Assembly: GCF_026914185.1 (NCBI RefSeq)
Contig: NC_070561.1
Coordinates: 5,704,001-5,768,000 of the forward strand
Length of the DNA: 64,000 nucleotides
Direction of reading: 5' to 3'
DNA from: Puccinia triticina
Lineage: Eukaryota; Basidiomycota; Pucciniomycetes; Pucciniales; Pucciniaceae
Shown: positions 23,338 to 34,096 of the stretch, piece by piece
Layout: each line of letters begins with the position of its first letter
Position numbering within the stretch: the first letter of the stretch is position 1
Made by a program: the position numbers and the translations under genes
Notes under the pieces: model-generated
What the model saw: the letters and a program-made list of their open reading frames with translations, nothing else
Database searches by the model: none
Told to the model about the DNA's origin: nothing

Positions 23338-25609
23338 TGTTACGTGGCATGTAAGCTGGCTACTATGGCAGAGCCACCGTGACATAGAAATAATACAAAC
23401 AAAACCATAAAAAGTTGTGTTACATATGAAAGAGACATTATTACTCTTACATATGTAAAACTACGCAAAAAACATTAAATACATATATAAATAATTAATT
23501 ACTCAGCTTTATGTAACTAATATTTGAAATATTATAGAAGATTCTTATTCTACGGGTAAAATAACCTAGGGTACCTCACTTACACATACCCTTAATTATT
23601 ACCCCTTCCTTGTGTAAACTAACTTCAAAGTTTAAGCAAGTGCATCACGCCCCACGTGAATGCACTTGTATGCACATATATATATAAGTACATATATTTA
23701 CAACCATTTCCAGTGACGTAACTGAGGTGTTGTGTACAGTTCAAAAGATAGCTTTATTTGTTGCGTGGCGTACCCAAGCCCGCGTGTTCTGTTGCCTAGA
23801 GCTCAAGCCCGCGCCCATAGTGTACATATATGCATAATGCATAAACTAGCCCGCAACCAAAGCGCTCAGGCTACCAATAAGTAAGAATGGGCCAGAATAC
23901 GCCCCAATAACAATATTACATGTGTTATAGGACTTGTACACATGTAATTAATCACCAAACAAGATGTAATTACCACGTCATTCAATATAAAACATTCTAG
24001 ATTGAAAAGAGCTCTTGCAGCGTGCACAGGAGACACTAGAAAGCGCCCCAGCTTCTCCCAAGCCTCACTACACGTAAATTACAACTGTAGTAAATGTGTA
24101 GAAGGGATCAAATGGACTGGAGCAATCAATGAGCGCCCCCAGAACATGTATAAAGCACTTCTTACACGTGTACAAGTACACAGAAGCCAGTTCTAGTACC
24201 TTCTGTGGCACATTTCCACGGAAATGAGCGTCACAGAACCCCCAAACCAGCCCCCATGACGTGTAAGGCATGTGTAAAATCACGCAGAACCTCTGTAAAT
24301 GGTCCTTGGCAACCCTTGTATCCAAGCCCCAAGGTTCCACGACCCACAGCGCCTTCTAGCGCAACCAAATTGCCTCAGAATGCGCCCACAAGTGTCCCCA
24401 TGTCCCCTGGGCGCCCCTGGAGGCCTGCCTAGGCTATAAAAAGGGCCCTTTCTCCGCCCAAAAGGAGATTCCCCAGCTTTTACATTACCTATTAGAATTT
24501 TACCCGCCTTCAACAGCCTCATTAGCCTGTGATTTGCCAGGTAAAATACCTACTTTCATGATTTTTAGCCCCAATTTCCGCCCTGAAGCTGTCCAGTAAC
24601 CACCTTGCCCTCAAGATTACCTCTTCTGAGCGCCTCCAACTGCCCAACTTCACACCTGAAGAACCTCAAGTGCCCCTAGCGTCTTATACTAGTAAGTTTA
24701 AGCCCCTTCTCTTGAGATTCTCCGCTATTTCTTTCTGGGATTTGAAACACCCCTGTTTACAGGCCCCAGTTCTTCATTCTAGAGGGATTAAACACCCCTG
24801 ATTTATCAGGCCCCTCTTTAAAATTAATTATATTCATTTTATTACGTCAAATTGGCCCAAATTGCCTTATTCTTACGCCATAATTCCCAACAATTACGTT
24901 GGAATTAACCCTTATAACCTTGTCTTAGAGTTTTATAACTCTAATCTTTTGCTTTGCACCACGTGTAGCTAGAAGGATAATATCCTTGGCATCACGTAGG
25001 CTGACATGGCGGCACGGTTAGGGCAAAAGAGGGAGGTCTGAAGCGGCAATGAATCCAGGTTTTTATTGCAAAATGGGGGGGAAGGGAAAGGCATCGGGCC
25101 TTCACTAGGTCCAGGTTTCCTGGAGTGTGGGGTCTGAGCAGGCTCCAGGCCACCTGGAGTAGCGGGTCGGGCTCAGACCCCCACATCTTAGTGCTCATAG
25201 GCGAGGAGAGGCCACACTCCGCAAGGAGCAGTGGCCACTCCCCCAACTCATCTGGCCGTTGTGCCACGCCCTCCATCATGGAAGGGAGAAGCGCGGCAAA
25301 TCGCCGGAGAGATGAGAGAGAACCCTTCCCACACTCAGGCGGCTTGGGGAGTTGGAGGAACAACTCCCGGGCCACCTAGGCAGCCCTAAAGAGATAAAGG
25401 GCTGCAAAGATAAACCCACAAAAGCTGAGTACCGTCCCGGTACTCAGCTCAACCCTATGCGGAACGGTAGCAGGGGATTGGATTTTTAAGAAATTTTTGG
25501 GATAAATAAATTTGAAAAATTTCAACCTTCATGCCCTATAGTACAGGCCCTTATTTCATCTGGAAGGCTTGATGTCAATGGGTTATTTACAATCTATATT
25601 CCTATAATA
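23338..25609. other. AT-rich region with a TATA-led leader, no supported gene
   Basis: A TATAAAAAGGGCCC box at about 24436 is followed by a pyrimidine-rich leader with GGTAAAATACC- and AGTAAGTTT-like splice motifs. This looks like an LTR or element promoter, but no second copy was found in the window. An inverted repeat CTGAGTACCG/CGGTACTCAG lies at 25423-25449. Confidence 0.4.
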
Positions 25610-25831
25610 GGGGGATTCAAAGTTGGCCATGCACAACTTGCATGCACTTTTGCAAGTTGGTGTTCAAGGCTTTTATTGAACACCAAATTTCAAAAAAACA
25701 TTAAAGAAGGCTTAGGGGGTGTAGTACAGTGTGGCTTGCATGCACTTTTGCAAATCGGTGTTCAAGAATGAACTTGAACACCGACTTGCAAAAGCGCATG
25801 CAAGTTGCATCTTGCCAACTTTGAAACCCCC
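25610..25831. mobile_element. 222-bp TA-flanked MITE (mariner type), copy 1
   Basis: The ends GGGGGATTCAAAGTTGGC and GCCAACTTTGAAACCCCC are inverted repeats flanked by TA on both sides (25608-25609, 25832-25833). Inner blocks TTGCAAGTTGGTGTTCAA and TTGAACACCGACTTGCAA continue the palindrome. The TA duplication is typical of Tc1/mariner derivatives. Confidence 0.85.
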
Positions 25832-25929
25832 TAATGCCCGGGGTGGTGTGTTCTTTGAGGTGCTATGCTGTCCAGGTTAGGACTGAAACCTATTGTACCT
25901 GGATGGGAATGTAACAGGACTCTCTATTT

Positions 25930-25957
25930 GCAGCGGCGAAGCAGCCTTGGCCTCTAG
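25930..25957 (+). mobile_element. Helitron-type 3' end
   Basis: An imperfect hairpin GCGGC-GAA-GCAGC is followed by CTTGGCCTCTAG and T. It is the same motif as at 3401-3430. Confidence 0.45.
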
Positions 25958-26218
25958 TAAAGTACATAAAAATAAACTACAGTACATAAAAGATTAATGT
26001 TACTCGTGTAAAAATACCCCATGAAAACATCATGTAGTCTTCTACTAAAGCTCTTTCACATGAAAATTGGTTATAAACATGTCATGTGACAGATTCAGGG
26101 AAATTAGACTAGTGTAATACAAATAAATTGCACACAGCCAAGCTTTGTTCACACCCACACCTCAGGATACTCCCATAGGGAGAAAAGGACTTAGTGGTTG
26201 CGCCCACTGAAGTCCTTC

Positions 26219-26533
26219 TATAAATAGAGGGCTATTTGGCCCCCAGGAAAAGATCCCCCAGACCATTCACTGCCCATAAACTGTAAGTTTGCCGTGAATA
26301 TTCTCCCATGCTACTATTGTAGCCCCTTTTCCTTTTAAAGCACCTTCTGCACGCAAATCCACTGGATTGAACCTTTAAAATCTCCAAAATCCCTTATTAG
26401 CATATTTTAAAGCATTATCCTTCTGAGTAGTAGCCTTAAGACCACCGCCTCTGTCAAGAAGCCAATCACTTTAAGCGCTTACCTCCTACTTTTTACGCCA
26501 AATTTATCCCCTGTAATTAATAATTATATATTG
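26219..26533. other. TATA-led leader-like stretch
   Basis: TATAAATAGAGGG near 26220 is followed by a pyrimidine-rich stretch that resembles in style the leader at 24.4 kb. It ends at the Helitron-type end at 26534. No coding region is supported. Confidence 0.3.
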
Positions 26534-26563
26534 CTAGAGGCCAAGGCGGCTTCGCCGCTGCAC
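26534..26563 (-). mobile_element. Helitron-type 3' end, minus strand
   Basis: On the minus strand the stretch reads GCGGC-GAA-GCCGC, CTTGGCCTCTAG. The next base is C rather than T, so the insertion rule is not met perfectly. Confidence 0.45.
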
Positions 26564-26713
26564 ATTTAGAATTTAGTTTTATTGATGATTAAAATCAATA
26601 CTTTATTTTGCCATCCTCCATTCTCTTTCTATTTCCGCATAAATCTCCCTTCTTTTGTTGAAATGTTGTAATCCACAGTTGTCAAAATCAACACATCAGG
26701 CATGGAATTGGAA

Positions 26714-27001
26714 GCCTAGTTGGTAAAGGCATATGGTAGGGGGTTTCACAGTTGGCCAGATGCAAGTCACATGCAATTTTGCAAGTTAGTGTTCAATTGC
26801 ATTCTTGAACACAGAGTTGCAAAACTGCATGCAAGTCAAATTTTACTACACCCAAACCTGCTTGAATGTTTTCTTGAATGTTGGTGCTGAAGAAAAGTGT
26901 TGAACACCAACTTGAAAAAGTACATGCAATTCATGCAAGGACAACTTTGAATCCCCCTAGTGTCTTAGCTTCAAGCTAAAGGCTCTTGTCAAAATCCTGA
27001 C
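26714..27001 (+). ncRNA. Possible tRNA-derived relic interrupted by a MITE
   Basis: GCCTAGTTGGTAAAGGC (26714-26730) folds as a D-arm and fits a polymerase III A box. After the MITE, TTAGCTTCAAGCTAA forms a 7-base-loop arm like an anticodon arm. TTGTCAAAATCC is a weak B-box match. Spacing between the arms is too long for a normal tRNA and no acceptor stem was found, so a decayed SINE or chance is possible. Confidence 0.25.
26739..26957. mobile_element. 219-bp TA-flanked MITE (mariner type), copy 2
   Basis: The ends GGGGGTTTCACAGTTGGCC and GGACAACTTTGAATCCCCC are flanked by TA at 26737-26738 and 26958-26959. It is the same family as 25610-25831, more diverged. Confidence 0.8.
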
Positions 27002-27252
27002 CCAGTGAATCATTTCCTGTTAAGCATGTGCAAAATGCATTTGTATTTTTAACAGTTTCCCCAAAGGACCCTAGGACATGTATAAAACCAATCATGTCCA
27101 GGTTCATTCTAAGTATTGTTTTTTAATGTCGTCAAGCGCATCTCGCCCACCCTTCTCACATCATAATTCAGTTTGATTATAATTATAGTCTTGTCACATG
27201 GGATAAAATAAAGGTAAATAAACTTGAATGTATGCATTTTATCTTCAACTAA

Positions 27253-27489
27253 CACTACAAGAAACATTTGTGCAACTGCTGTCAGTTGAAATGCAAGATG
27301 CTCCAGGATAATGGCCTTTCAATGTCCAACCAAGTACATAACAATGTTTCTATGCACATTCAATTTGCATGATGCACAGTGACAGTGCATTAGAGGCTAG
27401 AGCTTTATTGAAGTAATATATGAAAAAGAGTCAGCTAAACACCACCACCTCCCTTTCTGATGGAAGTTGCACAACTTTTTCTTGTAGTG
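27253..27489. mobile_element. 237-bp CACTA-type MITE
   Basis: The ends CACTACAAGAAACATTTGTG and CACAACTTTTTCTTGTAGTG form inverted repeats of about 26 bp with a few mismatches. CACTACAAGAAA is the terminal sequence known from En/Spm (CACTA) elements. No coding region is present. The target duplication is unclear. Confidence 0.75.
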
Positions 27490-27829
27490 TATATATTTTT
27501 ATGTGCATAGTTGACAGCATGGAATAAAATTATATTTTCAAAAGTCATGGCTGAGCACTCAGGAATCTCAATCATTTTTCATCCCATGTGAAAAATTGCT
27601 TTGTAATTCATTTTTAAAACAGCACTTGATACTTGAGAGCAAACTTAATTGCATATAGTGATTTTAGTATTCAGCAAATTCTTATTCCAGCACCAATAGT
27701 TGACCTGTTTCTATGCATCAGATTTGGATATAGCTGTGTTCATCTGTACCAATCTTTCAAAAAATCTCCAAAGATCAAATTCCTATGTTTTTTGGGAACT
27801 CTCCACTTGAAGGGATATTTTAGAAATGG

Positions 27830-28032
27830 CACTGCATGCAAAAACAGTTCATGTTACGTAATCAGGTTGCGCGGTCCAGGACCGCGCAACCTGATTATGT
27901 AACATGTCCTGAAGCTGTTACATGACATTCAATCCGCAGTAACTTTGCCTCTGCCTACGGAATGAATTTCGTGTAACAGCTTCCAGACTGCGCAACCTGA
28001 TCATGTAACATGAAATGTTTTTGCACGCAGTG
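27830..28032. mobile_element. 203-bp foldback element with CACTGC ends
   Basis: The outer ends CACTGCATGCAAAAACA and TGTTTTTGCACGCAGTG are inverted repeats. Inside, 27850-27906 is a nearly perfect 57-bp palindrome (CATGTTACGTAATCAGG, then GCGCGGTCC with its mirror). The GTAACATG block recurs near the right end. It is non-coding. Confidence 0.8.
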
Positions 28033-29654
28033 TGATTTATAGGCTGTTAAATTTGCCTCAAGGCTACACTCACAAAAAATCAAGGCTCATGTATTCACAT
28101 GAGTCTTTCAATTGATGGGGAGTATTCAGTATTGATAATTTAGAATTTAAAAAACAGTGTACTTTTATACAGTAAATCACTTGGCAGAAGCAACGACCTT
28201 CAGTTGATTCAGCAAGCTGACATGACAGTCAATTATATGAACCAAATAACAATTCAAAATCAATAACTTTTTGTTTTCTCTCATGACTGTAAACTGGGAA
28301 TCATAGGGCCTGAAATACTGTGATGGAGGGCAAGTGTCAATTATATAATTATAACATCTAGGTAGGCAGTAATCATTTCAAGACCATTTGCATTAGATGA
28401 TTGTCTTGAAATATTTTCATCAAAAGGATGCAGTCTCACAGGGCAGCCTTCCATCAATTTCAAGAGAATGAATAGAAGGAAGAATGGCTGATGGTGGTAA
28501 CTGTTCCAACAGTGTGGTTTTGTGGTTTACAGAAAATCAAAAGGAGTGATGATACCGGCCTAAATTTCAAAGTGAGTGAGCTGTTGTTGTTGTTTTTGTT
28601 GTTTTTTGCCGTTTTTCTCCTTGAGAACTTGCAGTTTGATCAATTCAGTGGATTCACATTACCTGACGTGTAGTCGCCTCAAATTTTGCCTGGTTTTGGT
28701 CCAATGGACAGGGGCACTGGCTTCAGTTGCCTACAGCAAGGCGCGCCGGGGATTGAACAGCGAATGGTAGCCGGTCGCCGGCGTACAGAAAGTCCATGGA
28801 GTCGATGTGGAAGTCTTGATCCGTGTGGCGAAGTGGGTCAGATAGCTTCAGCGCCCTCCTGGCCAGTATTCCACAGGCACAATCTCATCCATTTTTACAA
28901 GGCCGCCCGGCTTTGGCAACAAAGGAAAGTTTGGGATTGGCTCAGGAGGGACGGCACAGAGGGGCTACTGCCGGCCAATCAAATCCAGCAGGGGAGGACC
29001 AGCGCAGTAGGGGGAAGAGTTGGTCAAAGAAGGCGCGCGCCAAGTCTCTCTCCGGCTGTGGGCTTGTTGCTGGCAAGGAGACTTGGCTGTGGTTGACCGT
29101 TCCGCAGAGTGGCAATGTTTTTCAAGATAAGTATGTGGAATTTGAGTAGATTGATCAACACATAAAGAGCAAGGTGGAGAGGTTTGACATCAGAATTAAC
29201 AGCTCTTCAAGGTTTCCAAGACAACCAGAGTATGCGAAAATCTATCTACTGCCAGGTCAACAATTCAAACAAGAACATTAATTCCAAAGCAAGAAGCTTA
29301 GGCTGAGTCTTGAGAGATAGAAAGAAACCGCCCCGAGCTTGGGGTAGAGGATATGCTCCCTGGTGGGGGCAGAAAAAATGGTAGGGAGTCTTGCATTGGA
29401 AGTAGTTTTGGCAATGACACTTTTGCACAGAGAGAATGAGAGAAGAGGAAAAACAGAATATGAATAATCTATGAGTGAGGATAAGATGAGAGATATCTAA
29501 TCAAGAGACCTGTATAATATCCTCTCATGCAACATTTTGAATTTGTTCCATCTGATATAAATCCAAATAACTCAATAAGGCTTACTGATAATGCTACAAA
29601 TGTGGATCAAACAGTTTAAAAACTCCCAAAAGGTGACCAAATTGCTTAATAATA
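28033..29654. other. Region without a supported gene
   Basis: Overlapping GC-rich frames at 28686-29149 have no recognisable domain and may be decayed gag-like sequence. The remainder is AT-rich. Confidence 0.45.
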
Positions 29655-29979
29655 ATGATCAGTAACCTTGATTGGACAATGGGACTTTGTAATGGAACCA
29701 GGTTGGGCCCAAATGTGACTAACACAAGAGTTGTATCAGGTAACAGAGTTAATGATTCTGTGCCCATCCCTCAGAGTCACATTCCTTTCATATCTGACCC
29801 AGATAAGTCTGGAGCTGTCTGGACTGCCTTTCAAGCTCATACACAAGAAATTTCCTGTCAATCTGGCCTCCTCCCTCATAATCAATAAATCTCAAGGTCA
29901 AAAAATTGGTAATTTTGGTTATGTACTTCATGAACCTGTATTTTGCATTGTCAAGAAGCAAGTCAAGCCAAACTACTAA
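29655..29979 (+). pseudogene. C-terminal fragment of a Helitron (Pif1-like) helicase
   Basis: One frame reads NLDWTMGLCNGTRL and RVVSGNRVNDSVPIP; after a frameshift near 29820 another reads HKKFPVNLASSLIINKSQGQ and LHEPVFC. These are the closing motifs of the Pif1-like helicase in eukaryotic Helitron RepHel proteins, including the helicase motif around INKSQGQ. Everything upstream (Rep, helicase motif I) is missing. It is a dead fragment on the plus strand. The nearby Helitron-type ends at 26534 and 35133 are on the minus strand, so they need not belong to it. Confidence 0.8.
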
Positions 29980-30624
29980 GGTAGTGATTCCACAGCCTGA
30001 AAGTGGCCAGCCTTCATGATAAACTTCAAAACTTGTTTAAAAAGAATTTCTCTCACATTTTCAGAGTTTTTGAGTATCTCTCATCACCATTTATCCAAAT
30101 ATTTACTTTTTCAGTAACAAATTTTGGGCCTTTTCCCAAATTAAAATGCCCTTATTTCACCCAGTTTTCACTTGAAATGTTGTTTTTTGACCTATTTTTC
30201 AGTTGAATTTGGTTTCTCCTTTGACTGAATGCATAGTCACCCTGAAATTGCATCATCAAAGGTTTGAAAATTTTATGTCATTTCCTTTGCTCTGTCCCAT
30301 TCCCTTTTGGGCCTTTCACATCCTGTGGCTTTCACACCCCCTGTAACCCCAAATTTGGGGGCTATGCCCTTGCTGTGATTTACAAACCCCTATGACTTTA
30401 ACACCACCTGGAACCCCAAATTTGGGGGCTTCCCCTTGTGAAATCGTAAAAATATTTTGGTGAGGAAATTTTGTATTACATAAGTACTGTCATCATGACA
30501 ATAACCAATGATGTTTCTTCATTTCAAATGAATTGATTTGAAAGCTCACTTTTATGTGTTTTTGGGACCAAGCACACTATTTATGTTGCATGTAAAACAA
30601 GTTGCTGGCTCACTGGTCCAGCTC
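29980..30624. other. AT-rich stretch with two 14-bp palindromes
   Basis: The perfect palindrome CCCCAAATTTGGGG occurs at 30347-30360 and 30414-30427 within a degenerate 67-bp direct repeat. No gene is supported. Confidence 0.6.
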
Positions 30625-30960
30625 TCAACCTCTGAAATTCAAAATTGAGCAAGTTACAGTTTTATCCCCGAGAAGCAAACTGTCAACTGAGGACAGTGCT
30701 AGACTGGAGGATGAATGAGACTTTACCTCATTGGATGGGAGGTAGTAAAGATTTCCTTTACGGTACCCCTGTCCAACCACAGTCCCTTTTGTGGCAACAG
30801 AAGAAGACTTGTAGATGTCGCATTGGTCCTTGGTGAAGACACAGGTCAGACCAGCGTCACACGTTGTTGGGTTCAATACACTAGGATGGGGAGGCGTAAA
30901 AAAAGTGGCATAAAAAGTTGAAAAGCTTGAAATTGACCCCCCCTCCCTCAAAGCAAGCTT
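30625..30960 (-). pseudogene. Copia Pol fragment (pre-integrase region)
   Basis: The minus-strand frame reads CDAGLTCVFTKDQCDIY and then GQGYRKGNLYYLPS. This is the segment just before the integrase zinc finger in copia polyproteins (family pattern: G...F.KD.C.I, then G.G....NLY.L). It differs clearly from the full-length copia copy at 11.6-17.5 kb, so it comes from another family. No LTRs or flanking domains remain. Confidence 0.7.
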
Positions 30961-31162
30961 TTTGGGAAGTGCTTTACCTTGGGTCTGACCAACTTTGTCC
31001 AAGATCCTGTGCTGTGAGCCTTATAACATGATTGACTCAAAAAGAAAGTAAGAAAAAAACTCAAGTGACATTTTTCATTTTGGGCCATGGACTGACCATT
31101 AAGTCAACTTCATATACAAGGGGAATAGTAAATGGATCAGGCACAAGAATCCCTTAGACTGA

Positions 31163-32411
31163 TCAACCCAAAATTTTCCAAAAATTGTCTTGAGTTTTAG
31201 TTCCAGCTTTAAAAGAGGTAGGTTGATTCCGATTGGTCATTTCCACATCTTTTGAAGAACTGTTTTGTTGGTCATCAAGTTCAACTTTGCTCCTAGCTGC
31301 CGGAGCCTTGGTCGCTGGTCGAGCACTATGTCCCAGTCCGATCCGCGACTTCTGACCCTTGATGGTTGAGCAAGGTAACAGAGGTGTGAACGAACTTGAG
31401 GCAGCCAAACCACCTTTAATAGAGGTGGTCGGAACTGAAACCTCCACCTTCTGCCCATTGATTAAAATCGGTTCTTTATGCAAAAAGACTTGTCCAGCAT
31501 CCTAAGGAAAAATATCAAGAATACCTTTTTTCAGTTTCTGAACAATGGGTCTGACCGTGTTGACAAATGGGAATGATTTATAATCAAAATGACCTACTTT
31601 CTCAAGCGCAAACTCTACCAAGGCCTTGTTCTTTTCAGGATAGGTGATTGTCTTTAGAACCTTGCCAAATTGTTCAAAGGATTGTTGAATTAAGGCTTCT
31701 TGAGTCCCATCTACTATATTCGAAACTTTCACACTTCGGCTTTGATGGTCAGTAGTCAAGCTTAGTTTTGCTTCATCTTTGAATGCTGTGTGCTTTCGGG
31801 CCAAGGAGGGCCCTTTGCCGCTTGAGATTGTGACACCAATCCTTCTCTTTTTCAGTTCTACGTTATTCATGGTAAGTGCAGCCTTGGCTGACATCTGAAT
31901 TAAGTTTGATCCAATTTGTTAGTTTTCTACATTGTTTTCAGAGACTCTAGCAAGAAAATCCGTTCAAACGCTCACCTTGGTTTTGAATTCAACAAATGAA
32001 AACCCCTTGGAATGGCCGGCCTGATCTAAAACCACTCTCACACCTTTGATTTCTCCAAACTGCTGTGAAGTCAGTAGATCAGAACGTACAAAAATCATTT
32101 TACCAGTAGCAAGCAAGGTAACTCACTTGAGCAAAGAGCTTTTTTAGATCATCTTCTTGAACAAATTTACTGAGAAAAGTAATATAGATTTCTTTCTCAT
32201 TTGCATGATTGTTGCTGCGGGTCTGTTTCCTTGTCGGATCAAATATAAGCACCAACATTTTCTGTTTGGGTGAGACCTCCAGGTTGTGCAATTGAAGTGC
32301 TGCCTCTGCTGATGCCTACAGATTACCAAACTTGATGAGAAATCCTTGCGGGGAACCCAATGTAAAACCTCTTGACTTACTGGAGAAGTATATTGGACGT
32401 AGCAAAACCGT
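31163..32411 (-). pseudogene. 5'-truncated copy of splicing factor Prp24/SART3
   Basis: Prp24/SART3 anneals U4 and U6 snRNAs in the nucleus. Five exons can be joined in phase: 32381-32411, 32127-32315, 31976-32062, 31598-31894 and 31163-31501. The first is only the end of an RRM (RNP1-like RRFCYVQY). Next come EIYITFLSKFVQEDDLKKLF and RNP1 KGFSFVEF (a complete RRM), then a third RRM (SVKVSNIVDGTQ, NKALVEFALEK). The C-terminus TQDNFWKILG fits the LSm-binding tail of the family (SNADFAKLFL in human SART3). All joined exons stay open and introns look normal. HAT repeats and the first half of RRM1 are absent for at least 10 kb upstream, where repeats follow instead. So this is a truncated duplicate or a gene cut by rearrangement; I call it a pseudogene, though the open frames leave room for an expressed fragment. 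Confidence 0.75.
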
Positions 32412-33044
32412 CTAGTGTGAAGGAAAACGACGAAAGAAGGTGTAGTAGCTTTGGAGTTTGCAAAACCATCCCTTCCCACCATTTGAGTGTTTATTCAGAG
32501 TGCATCAAAGGTCCCGGCATCCTTGAGCAAGCATCTGATAGAATGATACATGGGCTTTCTCGGGGTATCCCCCAATAACCCTAGGAGCCTCGATATTCCA
32601 AGAATCTGGGCTGTGGATCCTATCCATCACATGTAGATACAAACATGAATACTTTGAAAGACAGAAAAAAGTTAGAGCCAAGATTGAGAAAAAGGGAAAT
32701 AAGTCAAGTGACCCAGGTCAAACTTTGTGGGAGGCGCCTTGCGCTGCGACCCCCAGCAGGCAAGGGACTTTGCTACGTTCGCCTGGGCTGGCAACTGGCC
32801 AGTTCAGTTTGTATTATGTATACATACAGGTCACAGGGTGTGAGGGGGTATGTCAGGGCTTGAAAAATGTACAAATCAGAATTACAAAAATTATATTGGG
32901 GTGCTAGCGGCGTGGGTTGGGCAGGTAACGGGGTGGCGGCGGAGACGAGGTCAGCTGAAGACCAATGTCAGGAGAGCGTGGCGGTGGCCGTAGTCATGAC
33001 CAAGACATTGCAGATTTGAGGTAATGGATCGCTTCTGGTTTGCC
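32412..33044. other. Sequence upstream of the truncated Prp24 copy; no gene
   Basis: I looked here for HAT repeats or the first half of RRM1 on the minus strand and found none. A GC-rich patch at about 32730-33000 has no recognisable domain. Confidence 0.5.
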
Positions 33045-33503
33045 CTATCTTGTATAAAAGGTAGGCTTTTGTGTTTGCTTTACCCCCAGGGCGTCCTCTG
33101 CCGCTGTACTTCCAGCGTGTGGTTCGTTCTCAACCCCCTCCCCTGTTGCACTTGCACAGTTTGAGGGGCTAAAGAGTGGGCCCCCCAGGGTTTTGCAGCC
33201 TTTGCTGCGGGATGGGGGCCTTCACCGCCCTTCCTTTTTGACCTTCGCGCTTGACGCGGGCTGGAGGTTGGCCCAGACGCAACAGCCATTGCTGTTCACA
33301 ACACCTTAATTGGTGTTGTTTGGGGGCATTTGAGATTTCATTTTTTTCAGTTCTGCTGTATGTAGATTAAACCTTGTAATTTTTTTTGTGTTTTGTAATA
33401 AGGGGAAACCCTTGATGTTTTTTTTCTAGTTTGACAAAATGTAAGGGGAAACCCTTGATTTTTTTTTTTTTCTGCGCAAAAATGTGTCTTTAATAAACTT
33501 GGA
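33045..33503 (+). repeat. Dispersed LTR-like repeat, copy C
   Basis: TATAAAAG (33053-33060), CCCAGGGCGTCCTCTGCCGC, a GGGCCCCCC run, two GGGGAAACCCTTGAT units, and TCTTTAATAAACTTGGA occur in the same order as in copy B (6740-7227). It is the best-preserved pair partner. Confidence 0.7.
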
Positions 33504-34086
33504 TCAATTACATAATGAATCTTTCCTCTGTTACAGATTGTTAAACCCTTGTAGTGGTAATATTTGCCATGTATCAAGTTTGGTAAATTAATTTACCAGT
33601 GTTTATATCAGCACAGTTATAGTTCTAGGGCCCAAAAACCTTATTTTGACGGGTTTTTAGCCCAAAGCTTCACAAACAGAGCTGTCAACTTGTAACTGCA
33701 AAGGCACAGGACTCTTGGTCTAAGAAGACCACAGCAAAGCAAATTGGCTGAAATGCTTTGAAATGCAAAGATGAAGCTAAAACGGTGCTAACAATGTGAA
33801 ATGACAAATAAATGCAGATGACTGGGGAATGGGACATAGGTAGGAGACAAAGGGTTTATATAACCAAGAGAACAAACTAGGCACATGAGCACATACAAGA
33901 GAAAAAGTTCAGGGAGCTGCTACACAAGGGCCTAATTGTAACAATTACAATGATGTTTATGGTTCTAATCTGAATGTTATGCTAACTATTTGGCTTATTT
34001 CATCTGTTAAATCTTTAACTAAGCTTGAATTGTCAATTTGTCAATCTTGTCCATTGAATATATTTTTAATTTGATTGGTGAAGTTA
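33504..34086. other. AT-rich stretch without a gene
   Basis: No open frame or repeat that I can support. Confidence 0.5.
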
Positions 34087-34096
34087 TGACGTAGGC

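Noticed and set aside
23338..24990. Possible 1.6-kb LTR starting TGTTACGTGG after the DIRS-like RNase H
   Set aside because: No second copy precedes gag, and there are no matching ends. DIRS-like elements do not use normal LTRs.
24992..25379. 127-codon minus-strand frame and an 84-codon plus-strand frame over the same DNA
   Set aside because: The composition is Pro/Leu-rich from GC-biased sequence, with no motif and no splice context.
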